A DNA stretch of 64,000 nucleotides from NCBI GenBank assembly GCA_963836375.1, contig CAWIJK010000001.1, positions 879,165 to 943,164 on the forward strand. The letters are read 5' to 3'. The notes under the pieces are model-generated. The model worked only from the letters and a program-made list of their open reading frames with translations. It had not been told where the DNA came from and made no database searches. The position numbers and the translations under genes were made by a program. This document shows, piece after piece, positions 25,074 through 34,440 of the stretch (within the stretch, counting starts at the first letter, position 1; every line of letters starts with the position of its first letter). This DNA is from CAWIJK01 sp963836375 (lineage in GTDB: Bacteria; Actinomycetota; Acidimicrobiia; Acidimicrobiales; RAAP-2).

Positions 25074-26108
25074 TCAGGCGGGCGGGTGATCATCGGGGCA
25101 GGATCCCGGCGGATCCGAGTACCGGGGGTCATCCGTCCATGGCTGGTCCCACCATCCGGGCTGAGCCGGTGCTAGGTGGTAGAGGGCCGTGAGATCGGCG
25201 AGTACGGCGCTGGCATACCGGACCACTCCCGCGGGGCACATGTGGACATTGTCGATCATGCGGACCCGCATCCATTGCGCGCGCGGCGCGTCGGGGGTTG
25301 TGGTCGGGGGCAGCCACGACGAGAACTCGCCGTTGAGCAGTACCGATGAACCCACCGGGAGGTACATCACCATGCCGGGGAATATCGAGGGCAACGAGCG
25401 GACAATGCTCTGCCAGGCCACCTGGCCGGCGGTCCGGGTGGCGTCCTGCGCCCGTTGGGCGTCCTTGGAGCTCGCCACTACCGGACCCATGAGAGGGTAC
25501 TGGGCGAACATGACTCCCGAGACCCCGTTGCCGGGGGTCAGCATCAGACGGACCGCTTGCTCGAGTTCTTGTTTATAGGCGCCAGGTTGCTCCAGCGCGC
25601 AAGGAGGATGCTGGATCTGCGGATCCGCTGTACAGGTATTGTCCCAGCCCCAGGTGGCGATGATGATCTCGGGTTGAACCTCTGAGATCAGCGTCGGCAG
25701 GGACTGGCGCCAGTTGGTGGCGACCGAGAGACCGAAGCCATCGATAGAGCGATTTGCCACAGTGACCTCTCCGGTGGCACCCAATGCGGCGTCGATACCA
25801 AGCTCGGCCACGAACATCACCGAGTCGCCGAGCAGCATCACCCGGAGGGGTTGCTGCGGGCTGATGACCCGGCCGAAGGGCAGCCTGATTGGCAGCTCCT
25901 TTGAGAAGCCACCCGACCCAGGAACCACCGTGGTCACCCTCACCGTGGCTTTGCTCGGTGCCTTCACGATTGGCGGGGCCACGGCTGGAAGAGTGGCTCC
26001 CATCATCACGGCCGTCATCAATGCGGCGATCGCCGGTGCTAGGGCCAACGGGGGCCAACCGCCGCGTCGATGGCGCGGCACCGATGGCTTTCGCGGATAA
26101 TCACTCAC
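25074..26108 (-). CDS. Membrane-anchored SGNH-fold hydrolase/acyltransferase-like protein
   Basis: 344 residues. A basic N-terminus (KPSVPRHRRGGWPP) precedes one TM or signal helix, LALAPAIAALMTAVMMGATLPAV. Block I is VMLLGDSVMFVAELG with the nucleophile Ser in GDS; IIIATWGWDNTC corresponds to block III (GxND variant); DNVHMCPAGVVRYA carries the DxxH catalytic pair. This is the domain often joined to acyltransferase-3 proteins, acting on O-acyl groups of cell-wall sugars; here it stands alone. It is probably extracytoplasmic. The IS110 element lies directly behind its stop codon. Confidence 0.8.
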   Translation of the reverse strand: MSDYPRKPSVPRHRRGGWPPLALAPAIAALMTAVMMGATLPAVAPPIVKAPSKATVRVTTVVPGSGGFSKELPIRLPFGRVISPQQPLRVMLLGDSVMFVAELGIDAALGATGEVTVANRSIDGFGLSVATNWRQSLPTLISEVQPEIIIATWGWDNTCTADPQIQHPPCALEQPGAYKQELEQAVRLMLTPGNGVSGVMFAQYPLMGPVVASSKDAQRAQDATRTAGQVAWQSIVRSLPSIFPGMVMYLPVGSSVLLNGEFSSWLPPTTTPDAPRAQWMRVRMIDNVHMCPAGVVRYASAVLADLTALYHLAPAQPGWWDQPWTDDPRYSDPPGSCPDDHPPA

Positions 26109-26371
26109 CTACCAGGTTGTACCACCTGACTAGGCGCCCGGCTCCGTCGACATACGAAGCCCGGTTGAGGCGAGCGCGGTAACCAGGGCGACGGCCACAG
26201 ACCCCTAATCGGGTCACCGGCCTCCACTGTTCCCGTCCACCTATCTGTATCGGCCCAGGGCCGGGAGTTCTTCCGGCCAACGATACGCCGTCACTGGGAA
26301 GCCGTCCCCGATCGATCGGGAGTGGGTTGCACCAACAGCAAGCAGCTTTCCCAGGTCTGACGCCCGTTCCC

Positions 26372-26725
26372 CTATGGGTACTTGCGTTCTGCTTCAACGG
26401 CCAGACGAGATGCCAACTGTCGGGATATGCCCAGATACCGACCGACTTCGCTCCGGCTGACCCCGTCCTTTAAACACAATGCGAGTAGGGCCAATCGAAC
26501 TTCGTGGCGGGCCCCATCGAACTCTTCGAGGGTTTCGGTTACTTCGCGACGCCTCATGGGAGCGCGCAAACTCCCAAGCGCGGTGTCTGCAGACTCACCC
26601 CGTCCGACCTTCTCAGCTAGTTCGGCATTGACCGCCTCGTAGCGTTGGAGGAGGTCTCGAAGACGATTGGAACACTCGATGAGATCCGAAATCCGACTTT
26701 CCAGGTGTTTGCTCTCAGTAGACAT
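26372..26725 (-). CDS. Small DNA-binding protein with coiled-coil and HTH
   Basis: 117 residues. The N-terminal 45 residues are heptad-like (ESRISDLIECSNRLRDLLQRYEAVNAEL), followed by a middle helix TETLEEFDGARHEVRLALLALCL. A helix-turn-helix, GVSRSEVGRYLGISRQLASRL, completes the protein. It resembles the small HTH family represented by 4223-4498, with a longer coiled coil. It is probably a transcription regulator of unknown target; no partner gene is adjacent. Confidence 0.65.
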   Translation of the reverse strand: MSTESKHLESRISDLIECSNRLRDLLQRYEAVNAELAEKVGRGESADTALGSLRAPMRRREVTETLEEFDGARHEVRLALLALCLKDGVSRSEVGRYLGISRQLASRLAVEAERKYP

Positions 26726-27327
26726 GGAACCTCAGGAGTGGAAATGACCCAATTCGCGTCAGGCCGTGGCGCACGGACACACCTACCACACGGATCTTCT
26801 CGATCTCTGTCCGGAAGCTGTCAGTTTCCTGTCATTACCCAGTATTGATGAGTATCGCCGCCTGTCCCAGACCGCCGGGTGGGTGGCGTCCGCGAGATCG
26901 CAGTTCTTCAGTTTGATAACGAATTGGGTGAGCCGCTTCAGTGATGATGGATCGACGAGGAACCACCCAGTTGTGGGTGCTAGATCAGCCGTGCATAGAT
27001 GGGTGGTCGATCCCCATACAGAAGAGTTTGTGTACGTCCCCGTTCCCGGGAGGTGATCTTGGGCGATGATTGGGTCGCTCGGCGACGACACGGACAAGCC
27101 ATAGGTACACAAGCCGGAACCGAAGATCACGGCTGTGACGACGTGATCAGCCTGCGCTCTCACCCCCACATACGTCTTCTTGTATCGAGCATCCGCCTGC
27201 AAGTGGCGGACTGGCACCTAGTACGACCACCACAAAGGCCCATGCGCCGCCCGGTTCGAAATACCCTTCGTTCAGTATTCTGATTTGAACGAATTTATGT
27301 AACACACTCCAGAAGCGAGGTACAGAC
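26726..27327. other. Gap without a convincing gene
   Basis: About 600 nt of visibly lower GC than its neighbours. A 144-codon minus-strand frame (26783-27217) exists but has no recognisable domain, ribosome-binding site or partner, and I do not call it. The region upstream of 27328 should hold the amidohydrolase promoter. Confidence 0.4.
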
Positions 27328-29037
27328 ATGAACACAGCACCTGCGTTCATTCTCTTCAACGGCAAGATCACCACCATGGACCCCGACCATCCAGAGGTGG
27401 AGGCCGTCGCCATAAGCAACGGATGTCTCGTCGCGGTCGGCTCCGACCGCGAGATCATGCAGATGAAGGACGACGCCACGCAGGTGGTGGACCTGCGTGG
27501 CAGCCGCGTGATTCCCGGTCTCATCGACAACCACACGCACATGCTCCGGGCCGGATTGTTCTACAACCTGGAGCTGCGCTGGGATGGTGTGCGCTCATTG
27601 GCGCAGGCGATGCAGATGTTGCGTGAGCAAGTCGCCCGTACGCCCCCGCCCCAGTGGGTGCGCGTGGTGGGAGGCTTCACGATGTACCAGTTTGCGGAAA
27701 AGCGCCTGCCGACCCCAGAGGAACTGAACCAGATTGCACCCGAGACCCCGGTGTTCATAATGCACATGCACTACTCCGGGCTTATGAACAAGGCCGCCCT
27801 GCGCGCGGTTGGGTATACCCGCGACATGCCCAATCCTCCAGGGGCCGAGATCATCAAAGACGAGCGTGGTGAGCCAACAGGATTGATTGTGGCCAGGCCG
27901 CTTCCGCTCATCCTGTACGAGATCCTGAACCAGGCGCCTCTACTGCCGTTTGAGCACCAGCTCAACTCCACTCGCCACTTCATGCGGGAACTGAATCGCC
28001 TCGGTCTCACGAGCGTGTGCGATCCCGGCGGCATCTCCCAGAGCTACCCGGTTGACTACAAGGTCATCGAGCAGCTCAACCGGGACGAGTTACAGACCGT
28101 TCGCATCGCCTTTAGCTTATATACGCAGCATCCGGGCCATGAGCTGGAAGATATCTCCACCTGGATCGACACGCTGAAGTTTCGACCGGAAGAAGAGATG
28201 TTTCGCTTCAACGGTGCCGGTGAGAACCTGGTCTTTTCTGCCCGTGACCACGACAACTTCTCGCAGCCCCCTCTGCCAGTGCCCCCGACACTCGAGGCGG
28301 ACATGGAAGCGGTCGTGCGGAAACTGGTCACCAATCGGTGGCGGTGGCGCTTGCACTGCGGCCACAATGAAACCATCACCCCCACCCTGAACGCCTTTGA
28401 ACGGGTCAACCGTGAGATGCCGCTTCAGGGCATCCCGTGGTACCTTGACCACTGCGAAACGATCGACGAGCGCAACATTGAACGGGTCGCCGCACTCGGC
28501 GGCAACATCGCGATTCAAAACCGGACGGCATTCCAGGCGGAATACGTCAGAGAGTATTATGGCGCCAGAGCGGCAGCAGGTATCCCGCCGATCAAGCGGA
28601 TGTTGCAGGCGGGCCTGCATGTTGGGGCCGGGACTGATGCCACCCGTACGTCATCCTTCAGCCCGTGGTTATGCCTCTCGTGGCTCCTCACCGGGCGAGG
28701 CACTGGTGGGATCGTGCAGTTTCCACCGTCTGAGCGGTTCACTCGTCAGGAAGCCTTGTGGATGTGGACAGGCGCGAACGCCTACTTTTCGGATGAGGTC
28801 GGCAAGAAAGGGCAGATCAAGGTGGGCCAATTTGCCGACCTGGCTGCGCTGAGTGCGGATTACTTCACGGTGCCGGAAGAGGAGATACGCGAACTGACGT
28901 CAGTGCTCACGGTGGTCGCTGGCAAGATCGTGTGGGCGGATGGTTCGTTCCAGTCGCTCTGCCCCCCGGCCGCACCGGTCATGCCGGACTGGTCGCCTGT
29001 CGCGTACTATGGGGGGTATCAGAACATCCACCACTGA
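27328..29037 (+). CDS. Amidohydrolase family protein (YtcJ-like)
   Basis: 569 residues. The N-terminal strand set ILFNGKITTMDPDHPEVEAVAISNGCLVAVGSDREI and VIPGLIDNHTHM carry the first metal-binding HxH. Later metal or catalytic residues are in LHCGHNET, WYLDHCE and GTDATRTSS. The C-terminal region GQIKVGQFADLAALSADYF closes the composite beta-sandwich. The length fits YtcJ-type amidohydrolase-3 proteins, which hydrolyse amides or lactone-like substrates; the real substrate is unknown. GAGG lies upstream of the ATG. Its GC content seems lower than that of the neighbours, hinting at transfer. Confidence 0.85.
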   Translation: MNTAPAFILFNGKITTMDPDHPEVEAVAISNGCLVAVGSDREIMQMKDDATQVVDLRGSRVIPGLIDNHTHMLRAGLFYNLELRWDGVRSLAQAMQMLREQVARTPPPQWVRVVGGFTMYQFAEKRLPTPEELNQIAPETPVFIMHMHYSGLMNKAALRAVGYTRDMPNPPGAEIIKDERGEPTGLIVARPLPLILYEILNQAPLLPFEHQLNSTRHFMRELNRLGLTSVCDPGGISQSYPVDYKVIEQLNRDELQTVRIAFSLYTQHPGHELEDISTWIDTLKFRPEEEMFRFNGAGENLVFSARDHDNFSQPPLPVPPTLEADMEAVVRKLVTNRWRWRLHCGHNETITPTLNAFERVNREMPLQGIPWYLDHCETIDERNIERVAALGGNIAIQNRTAFQAEYVREYYGARAAAGIPPIKRMLQAGLHVGAGTDATRTSSFSPWLCLSWLLTGRGTGGIVQFPPSERFTRQEALWMWTGANAYFSDEVGKKGQIKVGQFADLAALSADYFTVPEEEIRELTSVLTVVAGKIVWADGSFQSLCPPAAPVMPDWSPVAYYGGYQNIHH

Positions 29038-29504
29038 TGCTGGTCTGGCGGGTGTTTCGCGTCCACCCCTAGGAAACCATCCCAGATCGCTGCCGGCTCG
29101 GGGGCCGTGCCAACCTTCGATATGCGGGCGAGCGCTAGCTTTGAGCAAGCATCAGAACGCCCGAGTCCAGCTCAGACCGATGGAGCCCAGAGGCGGGTGA
29201 ATCGAGCTACTCACTCCGGACACACCGATTGTGTGATGCGAAGAACTGGTGGTAGAGCTCTACAACAGGGTCAATTCAGTGGACTGGGTGGACGGAACCG
29301 CACTCCAGAGGACCGGAGTGGACCCACTGGATCAATCTCGGAACGTTGCCAAGGTGTGTGGAGCCTTCGCGGATACCAGGGCGAATCAGTACCACCACAG
29401 CCGCCGCGATCTACTAATATCCGACCCTTGGCGGCGCAGAGGCTCTACCAATTCCAGGTGGGTGTCGCTCAGAGAACAGCAACCCCAAGTGCAAACGGAC
29501 TTAG
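29038..29504. other. Gap without recognisable features
   Basis: 467 nt between two convergent genes. No frame with family resemblance, no terminator-like hairpin with a T tract and no repeat shared with the rest of the window was noticed. Confidence 0.4.
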
Positions 29505-30302
29505 CTAACCGGCTGGTGATGAGGCAGACGAGCTTGAACCACCAGTCGTACCCGTGCCGGTGGAAGAGCTTGCGCCACTGTCGGTAATGGTGGCCGCCAT
29601 GTAGCTGCCATTGGATTGCTTGGCGCCGCGAATTACCACAGTGTCCCCGGGTTGGATATCCGACACCGAAGCGGTCGATGGAACCGTCACGGTTGAGGTA
29701 CTGCTGGTCTCCACCTTGGTCAGCGCACTGGAACTCCCCTGGGAGACATACAGGGTATTCCCCGATACGGCGGACACCGTACCTACAACGGAATTTCCAC
29801 CGCCGAATCCAGCGAATCCACCGGCCGAAAGACCGCTGGGAACGCTCGCCGCACCGCCAGCGGAAGCCCCCGACCCACTTCCCCCGCCAAATGCGGCCCG
29901 AAGAGCAGAGAGGTTGGGCGCGCCACTGGTGCTCGCTGTCGAACTCCCACCTACGTGCTTCTGGTACAGCACACCGCCGGCGAATCCCACGCCTATGGCT
30001 GCGATCAGGGCGAGCAACGCCGTCACCCTGCGGGCCCGACGGCGGCGTTTGGCATCAAAGTGACGCGTTCGGTCCTCGTCCTCCGCATCATCGCTCCAGC
30101 CCTCACCGTAACTGTCGGTGCCCACCACGTTGCGTTCGTTGCGGACGACAGGTACCTCGGCAGTGTCGGTCAATCCGGCCTTGGCCTTGGCGGGCACCCG
30201 GGGCTGAGCCGCGGGCAAATTCTGAGAGCTTTCCGCCAACGGGTCACCCGTTGCCTCGGTGAATCCAGGCTTGGGCGGACCTTTGTCGCTCAGTTCATTC
30301 AT
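29505..30302 (-). CDS. Single-span membrane protein with DUF5666-like domain
   Basis: 265 residues. An acidic cytoplasmic N-terminus of about 90 residues and an arginine cluster (AKRRRRARRV) precede TM helix TALLALIAAIGVGFAGGVLY. Outside lie a Gly/Ser-rich linker and a beta domain VVGTVSAVSGNTLYVSQG ... SDIQPGDTVVIRGAKQSNGSYMAATI, which looks like the OB-like DUF5666 fold. AGAGGAG lies before the ATG, and these bases are also the last codons of the truncated relaxase frame, so the ICE junction is almost at its ribosome-binding site. Function unknown. Confidence 0.75.
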   Translation of the reverse strand: MNELSDKGPPKPGFTEATGDPLAESSQNLPAAQPRVPAKAKAGLTDTAEVPVVRNERNVVGTDSYGEGWSDDAEDEDRTRHFDAKRRRRARRVTALLALIAAIGVGFAGGVLYQKHVGGSSTASTSGAPNLSALRAAFGGGSGSGASAGGAASVPSGLSAGGFAGFGGGNSVVGTVSAVSGNTLYVSQGSSSALTKVETSSTSTVTVPSTASVSDIQPGDTVVIRGAKQSNGSYMAATITDSGASSSTGTGTTGGSSSSASSPAG

Positions 30303-30984
30303 GTCGTACTCCTCTGCTCAATAGTTCGTCTAGTCGCGGCGCAATGCCACGGCCGGGGCCAAAGAGGCCGCCCGGCTGGCCGTCCGCCGCCATTGCGACT
30401 TGTGCAACTCCGGCGTGCCCGACTCGGGTGGCTGCAACGTCGCGCTCCATCAGCGCGATCACGTCCGCAACCGCCGCGTGATGAGCTTGCACGATGGCGG
30501 CTTGCACGGCGGCGTCCGCAACCGCCCATAGGGCGCTGACGCTCTTGGGGACCGAGAACGTGTAGTCATACCCCGCCACGGTCCGGCGAGTGCCGCGCTC
30601 GCGTTCTTCGACCTCGATCCGCTCTACTGTCGCAGTCCGTTCGTCGGCGCTCAGGTCCGGGTCCAGATGCTCGACCTGCGCGGCGATCCGTTCCTCGACC
30701 GTCTTGTGCCGGAAGTAGGGCAGGCCGAGCGGATCGCCGGTGAGCGGATCACGGCCTTGGCCGAGCAGGCGCCGTAGATGTTCCTCGGTCACAGTCCCGC
30801 CGGGCTCGATCCGCCGGTCGGTGGTGCCGAGACCGTGGACGCCGGTACCAAGCCAGTAGCCGGGTGGCGTCCCCTTCTCCGCGTAGTAGGCGATCAGGGG
30901 CGTGGTCAGCGGCCGGTGCCCGTCGCCAGCGGCGACCGACTGGAGCAGATAGCGGTAGCCGTCCCCGGCGGACATCACGCGCAT
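30295..30984 (-). pseudogene. MobF/TrwC-type relaxase, truncated at the element boundary
   Basis: About 229 codons from ATG 30984 (a GTG nine bases earlier and TTG 31032 also possible). It reads SAGDGYRYLLQSVAAGDGHRP, PGYWLGTGVHGL, GLPYFRHKTVEERI and VAGYDYTFSVPKSVSALWAVAD, the N-terminal part of TrwC-type relaxases; the catalytic tyrosine sits in this half. The family sequence stops after TRVGHAGVAQVA, just before the expected HxH metal site, and the frame then runs about 30 codons into the start of the chromosomal gene. The rest of the relaxase domain and the helicase domain are absent. It cannot nick DNA as it stands. Confidence 0.8.
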
Positions 30985-31313
30985 CGAGACCGTCACGCCG
31001 GTCAGGTGCGCCGGGGTTACCTCGTGGTGCAAGAGGTGTGGACCGGCCCAGGGAGGTCAGGGCACAGCGCGGGACGGATTGACCGCGGGTGGCAGCGGGC
31101 GGCGCGGATCGCTGCTCCCAGCGGACATCAGGGGACGAAGGTGAGGTCGTCAGACTTTCGGATGCGTCAGGGCTTGGTATTTCGTCCTGCGGCTCGACGG
31201 CGTGTCGCTGCTCGGGAACGGATGATTGGACCGAGCGCCCATTTGCGGGAGCGGTTGGCGCGACACTGATCTTGGATCGTGTCTCAAGGCCCTTGGTCGT
31301 TTGTGAGGACGCC

Positions 31314-31985
31314 CTACCTCTTCGTCGTTCGCGGAGTGCCGCTGTGCCTGGTGGGGGCGGGGGTTGCGAACAGCTGCTCTAGTTGTGAGGCGTAGCGGGC
31401 TCTGGCTGTGGGCGTCGCGAGATCGTCGTTGAAGGCGGCGCGGATCACGTGCGGGATGGTCACCGGGGCCATCGCCGCCGCCCACACGACGGCGAGGATG
31501 ACTTCGGGGTCGAAGTCCTCGGTCAGCTCCCCGGCCTGTTGTCGGCGACGGATGTCTGCGACGGCTTGTCGGATCTGCTCGGCCTGTGCTCGTTCTGCAT
31601 CCTGGGGCGAGCCGTCGAGTGCCTGCCAGACGAGTAGCCGGGTCAGATCGGGCCGGTCCAGCGCGGTGTCGAGATAGGCGCGCACGACTGCACCGAACGG
31701 CTGGTCCGGCGTGGCGAAGGTGGACTCGCTGGCCGCCCAGTTCTCGCGCAGAGCGTCGTAGAGGCCCTGCTTGCCGCCGAAGTAGTAGGTGATGAGCTGG
31801 GCGTTGACGTCAGCGCGCTTGGCGATCTCCGCCACCCGCGCCCCGGCGAACCCCTTGGCCGAGAACTCCTCGACTGCCGCCTCCAGGATGCGCTGGCGCG
31901 TTCGCTCCGCATCCCGCTGACGCTCCTCGGGGCGCGGTGCGCGCCGAGGAGCGCTGCGCCCGGTTGTCGAGCGTGCGCCAGCCAT
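31314..31985 (-). CDS. TetR-family repressor (cargo module 1)
   Basis: 223 residues from ATG 31985. HTH region: RQRILEAAVEEFSAKGFAGARVAEIAKRADVNAQLITYYFGGKQGLYDAL, a textbook TetR N-terminus. The C-terminal ligand domain ends LEQLFATPAPTRHSGTPRTTKR. It is divergent from the MFS exporter at 32119 and probably represses it, binding the AATCA..TGATT repeat between them; an exporter substrate would be the inducer. Confidence 0.9.
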   Translation of the reverse strand: MAGARSTTGRSAPRRAPRPEERQRDAERTRQRILEAAVEEFSAKGFAGARVAEIAKRADVNAQLITYYFGGKQGLYDALRENWAASESTFATPDQPFGAVVRAYLDTALDRPDLTRLLVWQALDGSPQDAERAQAEQIRQAVADIRRRQQAGELTEDFDPEVILAVVWAAAMAPVTIPHVIRAAFNDDLATPTARARYASQLEQLFATPAPTRHSGTPRTTKR

Positions 31986-32040
31986 GTCGACCGATCCTAG
32001 CACCGCAGGCTGATTGAGTCATCGACAGTCATGCTAGGGT

Positions 32041-32065
32041 CAATCACTCGATTAGTTGATTAGAC
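32041..32065. promoter_or_regulatory. Putative TetR operator
   Basis: In the gap between the divergent tetR-like and MFS genes, AATCACT and AGTTGATT form an imperfect inverted repeat around CGATT. Its position between the two starts fits a shared operator. Confidence 0.45.
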
Positions 32066-32118
32066 TCGGACAGGAGATGATTAGAGCCTTGCGCTCGCCG
32101 ACCTCGAAAGAGCCTCCT

Positions 32119-33585
32119 ATGCAGCAGGTGCCGTCCGCACAGCCGAACCCGCGCCGCTGGCTCGGGGTGGTCGGCCTCGGCCTCGGCGTTTTCGCCACGG
32201 TGCTCGACACCACCGTCCTAACGGTCGCGGTGCCGACCCTGATGCGCGATCTTCACGCATCGCTGTCCGCGGTCCAGTGGGTGATCGCCGGTTACTCGCT
32301 GGTCTTTGCCAGCCTGCTGGTGATCTGCGGGCGCATCGGTGACCTGTTCGGGCACCGGCGCATGGTCGTAGCCGGGCTGTTCGTCTTCGGCGCTGGCGCG
32401 CTTGTCGCCTCGCTGGCGCAGAGCGGGTCGGTGCTGTTCGTCGGTGACGCGCTGATCGAGGGCATCGGGGCGGCGATGATGAGTTCGTCCTCCTTGGCCC
32501 TGGTCAGCATGAACTTCGCGGGCAAGGAACGCGCGGGCGCCTTCGGGCTGTTTGGTGGGCTGGCGGGCATCGCTGGTGCGTTTGGCCCTGTGATCGGTGG
32601 GTGGCTGACCACCGACGCGTCGTGGCGGTGGGCGTTTCGCATCAACGTCGGACTCGTCCCGATCCTGGCGGTACTGGTCCTTTACGGTTTCGGGCAGGCC
32701 CGTGAGCGGGCGCAACGCGAGCGGCTTGACCTTGCCGGTGCGGCCAGCATCACGGCCGGGTTGTTCCTCATGGTCTTCGCGGTGATCGAGGCGCCCCGCT
32801 ACGGGTGGTGGCACCCGCTGCGGGCCTACACCATCGCCGGTACTCAGCTCAACCCGCACAGCCTGTCAGTCGTTCCGCTGGCCCTCGCGCTCGGGGCTGT
32901 GTCCTTGGCCACGTTCGTCGCCATCGAGCGCCGCAAGGACCGCCTCGGCAGAGAGCCGCTGTTCCCGTTCTCCCGGCTGGCCTACCCCAGCTACCACTAC
33001 GGGATGCTCACCACCGGGCTGCTCGCGGCCGGCGAGTTCACCATGTTCTTCGTCCTCAGCCTCCTGCTCCAAGACGTGCGCCACTTCTCGGCCTTGCGCG
33101 CCGGCCTGTGGATCCTCCCGTTCGGCGTCATGGCGATCATCGGCGCGAGCGCCGGGGTGGGGCTCTCTCAGAAGCTCGGCGCCAAGCGCACCGTCGTCAT
33201 CGGCATGGCGCTTGAGACTGCCGGGCTGGTGTGGGTAGCGATCGTGATCGGACCGAGCGTCAGCCTCATCCGCCTGATCCCAGCGATCGTCACCTACGGC
33301 GTCGGGATGGGCTTCGCCACCGCCCAACTCGGCAACCTCACCCTCGCCGAGGTCCCCGACGATCTCTCCGGCGTCGCCAGCGGCGTGAACAACGCCTTTC
33401 GCCAGGTCGGCGCCGCTCTCGGTATCGCGATGGTCGGGTCCGTCTACGCCAGTAGCGGCGCCCGTCCGGGCGTGCTCGTCGCCGCTGGATGCGTCTTCGT
33501 CGGACTGATCGCGTCCTCACTCATCCCCAGTGCACCTCATCCCCCAGGCGAGCACGACGCCAAAATGCCAGCGAAGGCGACGTAG
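32119..33585 (+). CDS. MFS multidrug exporter, DHA2 (EmrB/QacA) family (cargo module 1)
   Basis: 488 residues from ATG 32119 (TTG 32056 and ATG 32077 in frame upstream are weaker). Fourteen hydrophobic segments are visible. The first is WLGVVGLGLGVFATVLDTTVLTVAVPTL, with the DHA2 motif LDxTxxxVALP in variant form. ICGRIGDLFGHRRMVVAG is motif A, GFATAQLGNLTLAEVPDDLSGVASGVNNAFRQVGAALG is the C-terminal signature. It exports lipophilic or cationic compounds using the proton gradient. Three bases after its stop begins a truncated AraC-like gene. Confidence 0.9.
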   Translation: MQQVPSAQPNPRRWLGVVGLGLGVFATVLDTTVLTVAVPTLMRDLHASLSAVQWVIAGYSLVFASLLVICGRIGDLFGHRRMVVAGLFVFGAGALVASLAQSGSVLFVGDALIEGIGAAMMSSSSLALVSMNFAGKERAGAFGLFGGLAGIAGAFGPVIGGWLTTDASWRWAFRINVGLVPILAVLVLYGFGQARERAQRERLDLAGAASITAGLFLMVFAVIEAPRYGWWHPLRAYTIAGTQLNPHSLSVVPLALALGAVSLATFVAIERRKDRLGREPLFPFSRLAYPSYHYGMLTTGLLAAGEFTMFFVLSLLLQDVRHFSALRAGLWILPFGVMAIIGASAGVGLSQKLGAKRTVVIGMALETAGLVWVAIVIGPSVSLIRLIPAIVTYGVGMGFATAQLGNLTLAEVPDDLSGVASGVNNAFRQVGAALGIAMVGSVYASSGARPGVLVAAGCVFVGLIASSLIPSAPHPPGEHDAKMPAKAT

Positions 33586-33587
33586 CC

Positions 33588-33761
33588 GTGGCCGACCGGC
33601 CGTCCGTCCGCGGTGTTGTTCGAGGCCACACGGTCGTTGCGGTCAGGGCTCTGCGCGCCCATCTGACCGAGCCGTGGACGCTCAACTCACTGGCCGAAGA
33701 AGTCCACCTCTCGCGCTCCCAGCTCGTGCGGTCCTTCGACCCCGTGGAGAAGCAAAAGTAG
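33588..33761 (+). pseudogene. 5' part of a short AraC-like gene (cargo module 1)
   Basis: 57 codons from a GTG two bases after the MFS stop: RGVVRGHTVVAVRALRAHL, TEPWTLNSLAEEVHLSRSQLVRSFD, then the unrelated PVEKQK and a stop. Full-length relatives at 35325, 43136 and 44983 continue after RAFDAT with a second HTH of about 70 residues. Here only the first helix-turn-helix remains, so the gene is truncated, though a single-HTH peptide could still be made. Confidence 0.75.
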
Positions 33762-33882
33762 CTGCGTCGTTTTGAGCCGTCTCGGAGATCGTAGCTACCG
33801 CCTGCGGTGCGGATGGCCTTGGACGCCCGTCTGCCTGTGGGTGGGTTGGTCGCCGGCTGCTTCTCAGCGTGTAGGGGTGTCT

Positions 33883-34353
33883 CTACTGGTTGGGTGCGAT
33901 CACGGTTTGGAGGGCGTTCTTGAGCTGGCGGACTTCCGCCGCCTTGAGTGCGCCGAGGAATTGCCGCTCGCACTCGTCGACCACTCCTGCGGCGCGGGCT
34001 CGAAGCTCGCGGCCAACGGGCGTGATCTGTATGACGTTGCGGCGCCGGTCGTCACGGTCCGGGTGTCGCTGGACCATTCCTCTTTCTTCGAGTTGGTCGA
34101 GAACGGCGACCAGGGTGGTCCGGTCGATCCCCGAACGCTCGCCTAGCTCGGCCTGTGAGAGGGGGCGGCGGTCATCGAGGCAGATGAGCGTCGCCCACTC
34201 GCGGGTGTCGATCCCCAGCGGCGCCAGGGCGGTGCGGACGTGCTCGCCGAACCTCAGCTGAGCCTGCTTGAGCAGATAGCCCAGCCGAGGGGTGTCGTCA
34301 GCAGTGAGAGAGGGCGGCGGCGCTTGGGGATCGGGACGGCTTTGGGGTGACAC
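33883..34353 (-). CDS. MarR-family regulator (cargo module 2)
   Basis: 156 residues. Winged-helix core: LGIDTREWATLICLDDRRPLSQAELGERSGIDRTTLVAVLDQLEERGMVQRHPDRDDRRRNVIQITPVG; the DRDDRRR stretch is the wing. Dimerising helices flank it (YLLKQAQLRFGEHVRTAL; LRARAAGVVDECERQFLGAL). It is divergent from the NmrA-like gene and probably controls it through the inverted repeats at 34361-34413. The effector is likely a phenolic or oxidant, by analogy only. Confidence 0.9.
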   Translation of the reverse strand: MSPQSRPDPQAPPPSLTADDTPRLGYLLKQAQLRFGEHVRTALAPLGIDTREWATLICLDDRRPLSQAELGERSGIDRTTLVAVLDQLEERGMVQRHPDRDDRRRNVIQITPVGRELRARAAGVVDECERQFLGALKAAEVRQLKNALQTVIAPNQ

Positions 34354-34360
34354 GAGTCAT

Positions 34361-34413
34361 ATCGTACAGTAGGCTGATCGTTCAGATCACTGATAATCCG
34401 TATCCTGTATGAT
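34361..34413. promoter_or_regulatory. Nested inverted repeats in the divergent MarR/NmrA promoter
   Basis: Outer arms ATCGTACAG (34361-34369) and CTGTATGAT (34405-34413) match at 8 of 9 positions. Between them TGATC-GTTCA-GATCA (34375-34389) is a perfect 5-bp palindrome. Two sites of this kind are typical for MarR dimers repressing both directions. Confidence 0.55.
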
Positions 34414-34440
34414 GCGCCGTCCGAGATCCTGGAGGTCCCC

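Noticed and set aside
26783..27217. 144-codon minus-strand frame in the gap before the amidohydrolase
   Set aside because: No recognisable domain, ribosome-binding site or partner; the region looks intergenic.
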